DNA of 64,000 nucleotides from Emticicia aquatilis (GTDB lineage: Bacteria; Bacteroidota; Bacteroidia; Cytophagales; Spirosomataceae): assembly GCF_014644295.1 (NCBI RefSeq), contig NZ_BMKK01000005.1, positions 186,001 through 250,000 of the forward strand, read 5' to 3'. The position numbers and the translations under genes are program-made. Under the pieces are notes generated by a model. That model worked only from the letters and a program-made list of their open reading frames with translations. It was not told where the DNA came from and did not search any database. Every line of letters starts with the position of its first letter. The stretch's first letter is position 1. This document shows, one piece after another, positions 9,831 to 18,921 of the stretch.

Positions 9831-12221
9831 TTACTCTGTTTTCAATGATTTCACAGGATTTACGGTAGCTGCTTTGATAGCTTGATAACTGACCGTCAGT
9901 AAGGTGATTATGACAGCCAAAAACACAACTACTATGAAAATGCTAAAATTGATACTGATTTTATAATCGTATTGCTTTAGCCAATCGTTCATAAAATAAT
10001 AGGCAATCGGAATGGCTATGGCACAAGAAATTAAGACCAAAACCACAAAATCTTTTGAAAGTAACTGCCACAGATTTAGCACACTTGCACCTAAAACTTT
10101 TCTTACACCGATTTCTTTGGTACGTTGTTCGGCCATAAACGATGCCAAGCCAAAAAGCCCAAGACACGAGATAAAAATGGCCAAAACTGCAATAATTGCC
10201 GCCAAATTGCCTACCAATTCTTCGTAATTAAACTTTTTAGAGTATTCGTCGTCGGCAAATTTGTATTCAAACGGAAACCCAGGATTGTATTTATCGAAAA
10301 TTGGTTTCATTTTACTGATTGCCTCCGAAGCCGAAACACTCGGGTTGATACGAACGCACAGATATGATACCCACCCTTTCTGAAAAATGATTGTCAGTGG
10401 AGAAATTTGGCGAAACGGCGACTCCATTTGCATATCTGGCACTACACCAACTACTCTTCTTATTCCGCCATTCCATTTCAAAATTTCGCCTACTGGATTT
10501 TTCAAACCCATACGTTTTACGGCAGCTTCGTTTAAAATTACTCCTATTGAGTCTGTCGAAAATTCTCTTGAAAAATCTCTACCTTCTTTAAGTTTAATAC
10601 CCATCGTTTTGATGTAGTCGTACTCGGTAGCTATCGTTGAAAAAATAACTCCTTCATCGTTGGGTTGGCTATTTTTCCACGCCCAGCCCCTGTTGTTCGA
10701 CCAGATTTGGGTTGGTGGCGAATTGGTTTTCGCAACCGAACTAACCATGCCCGAACTCAGCAGTTCGTGTTGTAGAGCATCAAAGTTTTTGTCAATATCA
10801 TTTGTCCATTCAACCGAAATGAGTCCTTTCTGATTAAAGCCTATTGGTCGATTTTTGCCGTGCTGAATTTGTTGGTAGATAATAACTGTACCTATCATCA
10901 AAATTACCGAACAAGAAAACTGCATCACTACCAATATTTTGCGTGGTAATGAGCTACTTTTTCCTACTCGAATGTTACCTTTGAGTATCTTTACAGGATT
11001 GAAAGAAGACAAATAAAAAGCAGGATAACTACCTGACAACAAGCCTGTTATGAGAGTAAAAACTACTAATATGCTCCAAAACATTGGATTGCTTAGTTGT
11101 AAACTCATTTCTTTTTCGGTCAGCTTATTGAAGAAAGACAACGAAATAGCAACCATAATTAAGGCCAAAACAAAAGCCAAAACAGTAGTTAGTAGCGACT
11201 CGCTCAGAAACTGCCCAATGAGTTGCTCTCTACCCGAACCAACTGCCTTACGAACACCTATTTCTTTGGCTCTTTTTTCAGACCTTGCCGTACTCAGGTT
11301 CATGAAATTAATACAGGCTATCAGCAAAACAATAAAGCCCAAAATACCGAACATTCGTACATATTTGATGTAGCCACCAGTATTTACACCATTCTCAAAA
11401 TCGCCATATAATCGCCATTTCGACATAGGATGAATAAGCAATTCTGGCTTTACTACATTGAGCATCAACTGATTATCTGAGAAGTGTTCTCTTACTACGT
11501 TTTTAATTTTTGCATTGATGCTTTCAGGGTTTGCCTTTTCGTTTAGCTGCACATAGACCTGCCAAGAGTTATTTCCCCAATTGGTTTTATGGTATTTTTT
11601 GATGTAATCGAACAAACTCTCTTGAAGATGAAAGGGTATCAAATAATCGAACGTAAGCGTACTATTTTTGGGTTGTTTAGCAACCACCGCCGTAACCTTC
11701 AAATTATGCTCATTATCCATTTTTATGATTTTCCCGATTGGGTTTTCGTTGCCAAAAAAAGACTTGGCTGTTTCGTCAGTCAGCACAATTGAGTATGGCT
11801 CATGCAACGGATTTTTATCGCCATTTAAAACCTCCAACGAAAACATATCAATGGCTTCTTCGCCGATATAATGCCCAAACTTATTGAATTTCCTATCGCC
11901 ATAAATCAAAGAGTGATTACTGCCCCAGTCGCACATCGCAACGGCCTTAAAATCAGGAAATTTATTCTTCAGTTCTTCTCCAATCGGATAGGGCAAAGCC
12001 AGCTGCGTGCCACGATGCCCATCAAAGGTTTGGTGCATCATTACTCGGTAAAGTGAGTCATAGTTTTTATAGTGCTTGTTGGTCGAGAATTCGTCGTAAA
12101 TCCATAGACCTATGAGCATAGCTACGGCCATTCCTGTAGCCAAGCCTAAAATATTGATAAATGAGTAAACCTTGTTCTTGACAAGATTTCGGAAGGCGAT
12201 TTTTAAGTAATTGCGTATCAT
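9831..12221 (-). CDS. FtsX/MacB-type ABC transporter permease C
   Basis: A 796-residue two-module permease starting at the ATG of MIRNYLKIAFRNLVKNK. A longer in-frame extension of 20 residues exists, but it runs through the intercistronic palindrome, and the internal ATG has the ACAAAATT context and aligns with its paralogues. Coupling motifs are SEKRAKEIGVRKAVGS and EQRTKEIGVRKVLGA. Hydrophobic helices fall at the same places as in F. The chain ends AATVNPVKSLKTE. The first periplasmic domain carries a helix-rich stretch (SLFDYIKKYHKTNWGNNSW) also seen in shifted form in E. No ATP-binding motifs. Expected to share the single ATPase of the cluster; substrate unknown. Confidence 0.92.
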   Translation of the reverse strand: MIRNYLKIAFRNLVKNKVYSFINILGLATGMAVAMLIGLWIYDEFSTNKHYKNYDSLYRVMMHQTFDGHRGTQLALPYPIGEELKNKFPDFKAVAMCDWGSNHSLIYGDRKFNKFGHYIGEEAIDMFSLEVLNGDKNPLHEPYSIVLTDETAKSFFGNENPIGKIIKMDNEHNLKVTAVVAKQPKNSTLTFDYLIPFHLQESLFDYIKKYHKTNWGNNSWQVYVQLNEKANPESINAKIKNVVREHFSDNQLMLNVVKPELLIHPMSKWRLYGDFENGVNTGGYIKYVRMFGILGFIVLLIACINFMNLSTARSEKRAKEIGVRKAVGSGREQLIGQFLSESLLTTVLAFVLALIMVAISLSFFNKLTEKEMSLQLSNPMFWSILVVFTLITGLLSGSYPAFYLSSFNPVKILKGNIRVGKSSSLPRKILVVMQFSCSVILMIGTVIIYQQIQHGKNRPIGFNQKGLISVEWTNDIDKNFDALQHELLSSGMVSSVAKTNSPPTQIWSNNRGWAWKNSQPNDEGVIFSTIATEYDYIKTMGIKLKEGRDFSREFSTDSIGVILNEAAVKRMGLKNPVGEILKWNGGIRRVVGVVPDMQMESPFRQISPLTIIFQKGWVSYLCVRINPSVSASEAISKMKPIFDKYNPGFPFEYKFADDEYSKKFNYEELVGNLAAIIAVLAIFISCLGLFGLASFMAEQRTKEIGVRKVLGASVLNLWQLLSKDFVVLVLISCAIAIPIAYYFMNDWLKQYDYKISINFSIFIVVVFLAVIITLLTVSYQAIKAATVNPVKSLKTE

Positions 12222-12247
12222 AATTTTGTGGGTTTTATATTTCGATT

Positions 12248-12282
12248 GTAGAGACAAGTGACAAGTCATACCTTGTCTCAAC
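12248..12282. repeat. Intercistronic palindrome, GTCTCTAC family, copy 3
   Basis: Inverted arms GTAGAGACAAG and CTTGTCTCAAC (one mismatch) around a 13-bp spacer. It lies between the stop of permease B and the start of permease C. The outer arm is shared with copies 1 and 2 while the inner stem differs. Confidence 0.7.
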
Positions 12283-12288
12283 GTGCGT

Positions 12289-14703
12289 TTATTCCGATTT
12301 CAATGATTTCACTGGGTTCATCATGGCAGCTTTTATAGATTGATAACTTACTGTAAATAAGGTGATTAGCAACGCACTAAGGCCAGAAGCCACAAAAACC
12401 CACCAGCTAATTTCCGTTCTGTACGTATATTTTTGTAGCCAGTTATTCATGAAATAGTATGCGATTGGTGCAGCGATAAGGCAAGAGATTAAGACTAAAA
12501 GCACAAAATCTTTTGAAAGCATTTGCCAAAGGTTAGCAACAGAAGCACCTAACACTTTTCGAATTCCGATTTCTTTGGTGCGTTGCTCTGCCATGAAACT
12601 TGCCAAACCGAAAAGTCCCAAACATGAAATAAAAATGGCCAAAACCGTAAAAACAGTTGCCAACTTTCCAATTCGTTGTTCGGCTTTGAATTTTTGTCCG
12701 TATTCATCGCTTGTAAATTTGACCTGAAACGGAGCAGATGGTACTAATTTTTTCTGAATTGATTCAATTTTTGTCAATGCCTCATTTGCCGATAAGTTTG
12801 GTTTGATTTTTATTAGCATTTGTCCTAAATCATTTGGATTTTTTACATACCAATAAAACCCCATTTTTACAGGCTCAAACGGCGAGTCGGCCACTACGTC
12901 TTCTACCACTCCAATTATTTGTCGGCGTTGTTTGGTGTCATCATTGGTTATATATTCGCCAATCGGATTTTTCAAACCAAGATATTTTGCGGCCGATTCA
13001 TTGATAATTACGGCTGCAGTATCGGTGCTAAAATCAGTCGAATAATCTCGCCCTTGTTTGAGTTTCCATTGAATAGTTTTACCATAATCTTCGTTTATCC
13101 ATGTTACCGAAAAAGATGACTCCGATTCGGGATTTTTCCCTTTCCAAGTAAATCCTCCCCAATTGTCCCAAATTGCGTTTACAGGGCTATTCGAAAAAGC
13201 CACTTTTTCTGCTACCCCGTTTCTAAGAATCTCTTCTTTCATTATCAATTTATTATTATTGAAATTTGGGTCGTCCATCGGAATTCTTATCAAACTCTCT
13301 TTATTATAGCCAATGGGGCGATTTTGAGCATGTTGAATTTGTTGATAAACGATGATTGTACCTATGACCAGAATTATTGAAACTGTGAATTGCACTACCA
13401 CTAATACTTTACGTGGCAACGAAGCATATTTGCCCAGTCGGATTGTGCCTTTAAGCACTTTTATAGGCTCGAATGACGACAAGTAAAATGCGGGATAAAT
13501 ACCTGATAATAAAGAAGTTGTTAGTAAAAAAAACAAACAAATTAACCAAAAATAGAGGTTTGATATTGGCAATTGGATATTCTTATCAGTCAGCTCATTG
13601 AATGGTGCAATAGAAAGCAAAACCAAGATAATTGTAATAATAAAAGCAAAAAAAACAACCAAAAACGACTCACTCAAAAATTGATTAACTAACTGGGATT
13701 TTACGGAGCCAATGGCTTTGCGAATTCCTACTTCTTTGGCTCGTTTTTCGCTACGAGCGGTGCTTAGGTTCATAAAATTGATACACGCCAACAACAATAC
13801 AAATAACCCAACAATAGCAAAAAGCCATACAAAAGTTATACGCCCCCCAGCTGGGTATCCATCTTTGAACTCAGAGTAGAGATACCAGTTTTTCATTGGG
13901 TTTAAATAAAGAATTGCTTGGTATTTTTGGGCAAGTTCTTTAAAATCATCGGGGGCATCTTTGAAATAGAAATCCTTGATAACCGCATTTGCTTGTTCGA
14001 TACTTACGTTATCGTTGGTTTGTACAAAAAGACGTTGTGAACTATTGTGCCAATTGGTTTCATTGGCTTTAATGTCTGGGAATGTTGCCTTGATGTTCTC
14101 AAAATTTCCGATGAATTGTACATCGCCCAGAAAAGAGTTCTTGACAATATCTTCATAGACTCCTGTAATTTTACAGTCTATCTTATTATTTAGCTTAATT
14201 GCTTGACCAATTGGGTCTTTTTCGCCAAAAAGTGCTTTCGAGGTCGATTCCGAAATAACGATTCCTTGTGGGTCGTTTAGGCTTTCTTTGTTACCTTTGA
14301 GCATTTTCACCGAAAACATGTCAAGCACACCATTATCGAAAAACTGCCCATTTTTCACAAAGTTGTTCTCACCAATTTTTATCGAATAATTGCCCGCCCA
14401 TTGCAGCAAGATTACATGTTTGAAAAGATGTCCGTATTTTTGACGCAATACCGTTGCCACTGGTTGTGGCATAGTGGTTGCATAATCAGCTTTTTTTTCT
14501 AATGGCTCAATTACGTGGTTATGTACGTGTCCAATTCGGTCATAGTTTTGGATATTACGGTTATAACTTACTTCGTCATACACCCAAAGCCCAATGAGCA
14601 TCGCCACAGCCATACCTACGGCAAGCCCACCAATATTGATAAATGAGTAAACCTTGTTTTTTTGAAGGTTTCTGAATGCGATTTTTAGGTAATTGCGTAT
14701 CAT
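12289..14703 (-). CDS. FtsX/MacB-type ABC transporter permease B
   Basis: An 804-residue two-module permease, first helix at about 22-42, opening MIRNYLKIAFRNLQKNKVYS. Coupling motifs SEKRAKEVGIRKAIGS and EQRTKEIGIRKVLGA are present and the chain ends NPVKSLKSE. It follows the esterase gene with a 22-bp gap and precedes permease C with only a palindromic repeat between, so co-transcription is likely. The second periplasmic domain (GRDYSTDFSTDTAAVIINES) matches the corresponding stretch in E, F and C, showing that these four are close paralogues. No nucleotide-binding domain. Export or mechanotransmission is inferred from the MacB family; substrate unknown. Confidence 0.92.
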   Translation of the reverse strand: MIRNYLKIAFRNLQKNKVYSFINIGGLAVGMAVAMLIGLWVYDEVSYNRNIQNYDRIGHVHNHVIEPLEKKADYATTMPQPVATVLRQKYGHLFKHVILLQWAGNYSIKIGENNFVKNGQFFDNGVLDMFSVKMLKGNKESLNDPQGIVISESTSKALFGEKDPIGQAIKLNNKIDCKITGVYEDIVKNSFLGDVQFIGNFENIKATFPDIKANETNWHNSSQRLFVQTNDNVSIEQANAVIKDFYFKDAPDDFKELAQKYQAILYLNPMKNWYLYSEFKDGYPAGGRITFVWLFAIVGLFVLLLACINFMNLSTARSEKRAKEVGIRKAIGSVKSQLVNQFLSESFLVVFFAFIITIILVLLSIAPFNELTDKNIQLPISNLYFWLICLFFLLTTSLLSGIYPAFYLSSFEPIKVLKGTIRLGKYASLPRKVLVVVQFTVSIILVIGTIIVYQQIQHAQNRPIGYNKESLIRIPMDDPNFNNNKLIMKEEILRNGVAEKVAFSNSPVNAIWDNWGGFTWKGKNPESESSFSVTWINEDYGKTIQWKLKQGRDYSTDFSTDTAAVIINESAAKYLGLKNPIGEYITNDDTKQRRQIIGVVEDVVADSPFEPVKMGFYWYVKNPNDLGQMLIKIKPNLSANEALTKIESIQKKLVPSAPFQVKFTSDEYGQKFKAEQRIGKLATVFTVLAIFISCLGLFGLASFMAEQRTKEIGIRKVLGASVANLWQMLSKDFVLLVLISCLIAAPIAYYFMNNWLQKYTYRTEISWWVFVASGLSALLITLFTVSYQSIKAAMMNPVKSLKSE

Positions 14704-14725
14704 AATTTTGTGGTTAAAAACTTAC

Positions 14726-15577
14726 TCAGTTTTTCTTATTTTTATAGTCAGCCAAAATACTTTTGAGACCATAATAAGTACCTGGAAAAACGATTGTTCC
14801 GTGCGTTTCATTGGGTAGTTCTAAATAACTATACTCCAATGATTTAGGCCGTTTTTTATCTAAATAATCAAGTAGCTCGACGTTTGCTGGAAATCTGACA
14901 GGGATTTTTATATCTTTCCGACATTCAAATATTTTACCTTTGAAATCTGGGTTTTTATTCAAAAAGTCAATTAATTCTTTGCCAATTTTGCCTTTATTCC
15001 ACCATGTACTACCATCAATTGAAATGATAGCCTGAAAAAGATTGGGCTTTTTATACAAAGCATAATAGGCCAGCAACCCTCCTGTTGAATGTCCAATGAT
15101 TACTCTATAAGGCTGCGTTCGGTACTTTTTTTCTACGTTTGGAATCAATTCTTTTTCTAAATACTCAAGAAAATTATCAGCTCCGCCCGCAGTTTTCAAG
15201 TCTTGTGCCTGTCCAGAATCTTCATCGACTTTTGGCGAAAAATCTCGGCCTCTATTATTTGTCGTAATGCCTATAATAATACAATTTGGTGCGATTCCGC
15301 TCTGAGCCAACAAACTTGCGGCATCGGTGGTCAACGAAAAATAATATTCACCATCTAAGACATACACAACAGGGTATTTCTCTGAATTTTTATCGTAATC
15401 GTCGGGCAAATAGACAAACGCCTTACTTTTTTCTTTCAATACTTGAGAGTCAATCGTAAAATCAGTCATATTGCCCTTAGTATAGGCAAATTGAGCAAAT
15501 GCCGTATTCAACGAGAGCAATACTACTAAGCTAAATTTAAAAATTAGCTCAAGATTTCTGTTGATTGTTAGTCTCAT
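14726..15577 (-). CDS. Secreted alpha/beta-hydrolase esterase (IroE/esterase D-like)
   Basis: A 283-residue hydrolase of the putative esterase (PF00756) type. The ATG of MRLTINRNLE was chosen because it opens a signal peptide (hydrophobic residues 11-28, then AFAQ) and lies 11 bp after the stop of permease A; a longer frame overlaps permease A. The nucleophile is Ser164 in GHSTGG and the likely catalytic histidine is His259 in NETHG. The stretch IGITTNNRGRDFSP resembles the oxyanion-side region of IroE-type siderophore esterases. It is exported, probably to the periplasm. Its place in the transporter operon suggests that it cleaves an ester related to the transported molecule. The substrate cannot be read from the sequence; a siderophore or ester antibiotic is speculation. 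Confidence 0.85.
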   Translation of the reverse strand: MRLTINRNLELIFKFSLVVLLSLNTAFAQFAYTKGNMTDFTIDSQVLKEKSKAFVYLPDDYDKNSEKYPVVYVLDGEYYFSLTTDAASLLAQSGIAPNCIIIGITTNNRGRDFSPKVDEDSGQAQDLKTAGGADNFLEYLEKELIPNVEKKYRTQPYRVIIGHSTGGLLAYYALYKKPNLFQAIISIDGSTWWNKGKIGKELIDFLNKNPDFKGKIFECRKDIKIPVRFPANVELLDYLDKKRPKSLEYSYLELPNETHGTIVFPGTYYGLKSILADYKNKKN

Positions 15578-15588
15578 AGTATTAGTTT

Positions 15589-18024
15589 TTATTCCGTTTT
15601 CAAACTCTTCACAGGATTCATCAAAGCGGCTTTTATAGCCTGATAACTCACTGTTAGTAAAGCAATTAGTAAGATAACAATGCCTGCTACCACAAAAACC
15701 CACAACGAAATATCGGTTTTAAATGCAAAATCTTTCAGCCAAGTACTCATGGCATAATAGGCCAATGGCGAAGCTATCACAAAGGCAAGGCAAACCAGTT
15801 TTAGGAAGTCTTTTGAAAGCAACTGAACGATGCTCCAAATACTCGCTCCCAGCACTTTTCTGACGCCAATTTCTTTGGTGCGTTGCTCGGCTATGTACGT
15901 GATTAGCCCAAATAAACCCAAGCAAGCTATCAAGACCGTAAGCCCCGCAAAAATCAAAGAAATTTGACCAATTCGTTGTTCGGCTCGGTACATTTCATCG
16001 AACGATTCGTTCATAAAATGATAGTTGAAAGGCATTTCTGGAGCAAAAACCTTCCATTTTGCTTCTATTTGTTTGATAAGCGTTTGTGGCTCTTCGGTAT
16101 TGATTTTGAAGGCCGTTACCCACGCACTTCTGCCATAACGGAAGCACAAAGGCCCAACTGCCTCACGCATAGATGAATAGTGAAAATTCTTGACAAGACC
16201 CACAACCGTCAGAGCTTCAACATCATTCGGATTGCCGTTATTGATGTATAGTTTTTTACCGATTGGGTCATCAAAGCCAATCAGTTTGGCGGCTTGTTCG
16301 TTTAAAATTATGCCCGAAGAATCGGTGCTGAATGCTTTCGAGAAATTTCTACCTTTCAAAATCTCCATATCAAGCGTTGGGATATAATCTTCATCAATTT
16401 CCCATGCTTGCATATTAAAGCTATTTTGGGTATTAAAAACCGCTTCGGTTGAAAAGGTATTATCGCTTCTTGAAGAGTTGGCTACTGGCAAAAATCCCGC
16501 AAAGGTGGCATTTTTTACGCCTGCCATTTTCTTTACTTCTTCTTTGAAAACATTATTGTTATCTCGCAGCGAAGATGTGCCTGTCACGACCAAGATTTGG
16601 TCTTTTGAGAAACCTAAATTTTTGTGTTGAATGTAATTGAGCTGGCGATAAATGATAAAGGTTGAAATAACCAAAACCAATGACGTGACAAACTGAAAAG
16701 TAACTAAAGCATTTCGGAAATTTGAACGTCGGAAATTAGCGTTGAGTTTACTTTTTAAAACCTCAATTGGTCGGAAAGATGACAAGAAAAATGAAGGATA
16801 ATAACCCGCCAAAACACCTACAATTAAAGGCAAAAGCACCAAAAAAGGCAAATATTGCGGCTGAAAAAGCGATTGAGTGGTAAATTGTTTTCCAGCTATT
16901 TCATTAAAGGATGGAATCAATAAAATTGTGATTACCAATGCTATAACGAATGCCAAATAACTCGTAAGCACCGACTCAGACATGAATTGCATGATAAGGC
17001 TATTGCGTTGAGTACCCATTACTTTACGAATACCTACCTCTTTAGCACGATTGGCCGAGCGAGCCGTACTGAGATTCATGAAATTGATGCACGCAATGAG
17101 CAATAGAAACAAGGCAACCACCGAAAAAATATACACATACTGAATATCACTATTGGGGCCGATTTCATAAATTCGGTCAGATTTTAGGTGGATATCCAAC
17201 AACGGTGTGAGCGAGTATTTTAAGTAATTGCCGCCTTTTTTGAAATCATCCATGCTTTTTATATCCATGAAAGCCTTCGCCTGTGGCAAGATATATTTAT
17301 CAACAACTACATCGAATTTCTTCTCAAACTGCTTATAATCAACCCCTTCTCGGAGTTTGATATAGGTATAGAAATTATGACTCAAGAAATTATCGAACTT
17401 ATAATCGTTGATATTCTTGAACGGAAAAAACATATCGGTCTGAAAATGTGCGTTGGTGGGCATATCTTCATAAACCGCCGTAACTTTATATTCGACAGGA
17501 TTTTGCAACCCAACCGTAAGGGTTTTACCCACAGCCGAAGTACTGCCAAAGTATTTTTGTGCAGCCGTTTGACTGATAATAAGGGTATTTGGTTCGGCTA
17601 AAACTTTCTTGGAGTCGCCTTCGAGGATATTCAGCGGAAAAACATCCAAAAGCGTGGAGTCGGCGTGAAGACAGTTATTCTCAATGAGAAACTCGCTACC
17701 TTTTTTGATAAAACGGCGACTATTATTTGCATAAAGGCGAACATACTGCTCGACTTCGGCATAATCTTTTTTGAGTGTAGCACCAAACGGGTCAGAGCTA
17801 ACGGCCATGCGTTGTTCGGCTCCGCCAAACTTAATATCAGAGTTGATACGATAGATTCGTTCGGCATCTTTAAACTGTCGGTCGTAGCTGAGCTCATCAA
17901 CAACATAGAGTGTTATCAATAAAAAACAAGTAAGTCCAATAGCTAAACCAAAAATATTGATGAAGCTATATAGCTTGTTTTTGAGAAGGTTTCTCCAAGC
18001 GATTTTTAAGTAGTTTTGTAGCAT
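15589..18024 (-). CDS. FtsX/MacB-type ABC transporter permease A (divergent, promoter-proximal)
   Basis: An 811-residue two-module permease and the first after the ATPase gene. It opens MLQNYLKIAWRNLLKNKLYS. Coupling motifs are SANRAKEVGIRKVMGTQ and EQRTKEIGVRKVLGA. Its first periplasmic domain (DRQFKDAERIYRINSDIKFG) and the tail KTDISLWVFVVAGIVILLIA set it apart from B, C, E and F, while the NPVKSLKTE end is kept. It has eight predicted helices and no ATP-binding motif. The 107-bp gap to the ATPase gene carries a CCCCTAAAGGGG repeat. As the permease nearest the adaptor and ATPase genes, it may be the ancestral partner of both, with the others added by duplication. Substrate unknown. Confidence 0.92.
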   Translation of the reverse strand: MLQNYLKIAWRNLLKNKLYSFINIFGLAIGLTCFLLITLYVVDELSYDRQFKDAERIYRINSDIKFGGAEQRMAVSSDPFGATLKKDYAEVEQYVRLYANNSRRFIKKGSEFLIENNCLHADSTLLDVFPLNILEGDSKKVLAEPNTLIISQTAAQKYFGSTSAVGKTLTVGLQNPVEYKVTAVYEDMPTNAHFQTDMFFPFKNINDYKFDNFLSHNFYTYIKLREGVDYKQFEKKFDVVVDKYILPQAKAFMDIKSMDDFKKGGNYLKYSLTPLLDIHLKSDRIYEIGPNSDIQYVYIFSVVALFLLLIACINFMNLSTARSANRAKEVGIRKVMGTQRNSLIMQFMSESVLTSYLAFVIALVITILLIPSFNEIAGKQFTTQSLFQPQYLPFLVLLPLIVGVLAGYYPSFFLSSFRPIEVLKSKLNANFRRSNFRNALVTFQFVTSLVLVISTFIIYRQLNYIQHKNLGFSKDQILVVTGTSSLRDNNNVFKEEVKKMAGVKNATFAGFLPVANSSRSDNTFSTEAVFNTQNSFNMQAWEIDEDYIPTLDMEILKGRNFSKAFSTDSSGIILNEQAAKLIGFDDPIGKKLYINNGNPNDVEALTVVGLVKNFHYSSMREAVGPLCFRYGRSAWVTAFKINTEEPQTLIKQIEAKWKVFAPEMPFNYHFMNESFDEMYRAEQRIGQISLIFAGLTVLIACLGLFGLITYIAEQRTKEIGVRKVLGASIWSIVQLLSKDFLKLVCLAFVIASPLAYYAMSTWLKDFAFKTDISLWVFVVAGIVILLIALLTVSYQAIKAALMNPVKSLKTE

Positions 18025-18035
18025 ATCGCCCCCTA

Positions 18036-18047
18036 CCCCTAAAGGGG
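18036..18047. repeat. CCCCTAAAGGGG palindromic repeat (copy 1)
   Basis: The palindrome CCCCTAAAGGGG, preceded by CGCCCCCTA and followed by AGTTTTTG, lies between the ATPase and permease A genes. It matches further copies near 18.8, 18.9, 23.3 and, more loosely, 29.1 and 34.4 kb. Confidence 0.75.
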
Positions 18048-18131
18048 AGTTTTTGTTTAAGTAATAGTTAATTTTTCATAATTATTATCCCGTCTCACCC
18101 TTTAGAGGCTGGGTTGGTCTATCGCTGTGAA

Positions 18132-18809
18132 TTACACATGGAAATTCTCGGTCACGACCTTTCCATCAAATAAGTTGATAATTCGGTGTGAGAAACCAGC
18201 ATCGTAAGGCGAGTGCGTTACCATCACGATAGTTGTGCCTTCGTTATTGAGTTCTTGTAAAAGTTTCATTACTTCTTCGCCATTTGTCGAGTCGAGATTA
18301 CCTGTTGGCTCATCGGCCAAAATCATTTTTGGCTTAGCTACTACCGCACGAGCAATGGCCACACGCTGCTGCTGTCCACCCGAAAGTTGTTGCGGAAAGT
18401 GATTGCGTCGGTGCATCATATTCATGCGTTCGAGGGCCAATTCTACTTTTTGTTTACGCTCGTCGGCAGGTGTTTTTAAATAAAGCAAAGGCAGCTCAAC
18501 GTTTTCATAAACCGTTAGTTCGTCAATCAGATTGAAGCTTTGAAACACAAATCCGATTGAACCTTTGCGAAGCGAAGCACGCTGACGCTCCGACATCGTG
18601 GCTACTTCGTTGCCGTAGAAATCGTAGCTTCCACCTGATGGATTATCGAGCAAGCCTAAAATATTAAGCAAGGTTGATTTTCCACAGCCAGAAGGCCCCA
18701 TGATGGCTACAAATTCGCCATCTTTGATTTCCATAGTAATGCCATTTAAGGCAGTTGTTTCTACTTCCTCGGTAGTGAAGATTTTCTGAAGGTTGGTTGT
18801 TTTTATCAT
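18132..18809 (-). CDS. ABC transporter ATPase (MacB/LolD type)
   Basis: A 225-residue nucleotide-binding subunit with Walker [10 protein letters not shown] (38-46), Q-loop Gln90, signature [14 protein letters not shown] (from 142), Walker B MILADEP (162-168) and a switch His in VTHSP near 199. The length and the phrase [10 protein letters not shown] are typical of the LolD/MacB/FtsE class that drives FtsX-type permeases. It is the only ATPase in the cluster and lies between the adaptor and seven permeases, so it probably hydrolyses ATP for all of them, two copies per permease. It is cytoplasmic and peripheral to the inner membrane. Short palindromic repeats flank the gene on both sides. Confidence 0.96.
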   Translation of the reverse strand: MIKTTNLQKIFTTEEVETTALNGITMEIKDGEFVAIMGPSGCGKSTLLNILGLLDNPSGGSYDFYGNEVATMSERQRASLRKGSIGFVFQSFNLIDELTVYENVELPLLYLKTPADERKQKVELALERMNMMHRRNHFPQQLSGGQQQRVAIARAVVAKPKMILADEPTGNLDSTNGEEVMKLLQELNNEGTTIVMVTHSPYDAGFSHRIINLFDGKVVTENFHV

Positions 18810-18814
18810 AAAAA

Positions 18815-18920
18815 GCCCCTAACCCCTAAAGGGGAACTATTGCTGGGGTAGCAATTTATTTTTTAGTGATACATTCAATATAATAATTATCGAAACAAAA
18901 ACTCCCCTTTAGGGGCGGAG
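18815..18920. repeat. Inverted pair of CCCCTAAAGGGG repeats
   Basis: CCCCTAAAGGGG at 18823-18834 and its reverse complement CCCCTTTAGGGG at 18904-18915 face each other across about 70 bp between the adaptor and ATPase genes. The matching flanks AGCCCCTAA and GGCGGAGGCT extend the arms. The arrangement resembles paired REP elements of other bacteria. Confidence 0.75.
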
Positions 18921-18921
18921 G

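Noticed and set aside
12222-12281. Longer start for permease C
   Set aside because: The extra 20 residues run through an intercistronic palindrome and the next ATG matches all paralogues and the ACAAAATT context.
1-18024. Frame breaks or pseudogenes among the permeases
   Set aside because: All complete copies are open from start to the shared NPVKSLK ending; the small gene between C and D is unrelated, not a fragment.
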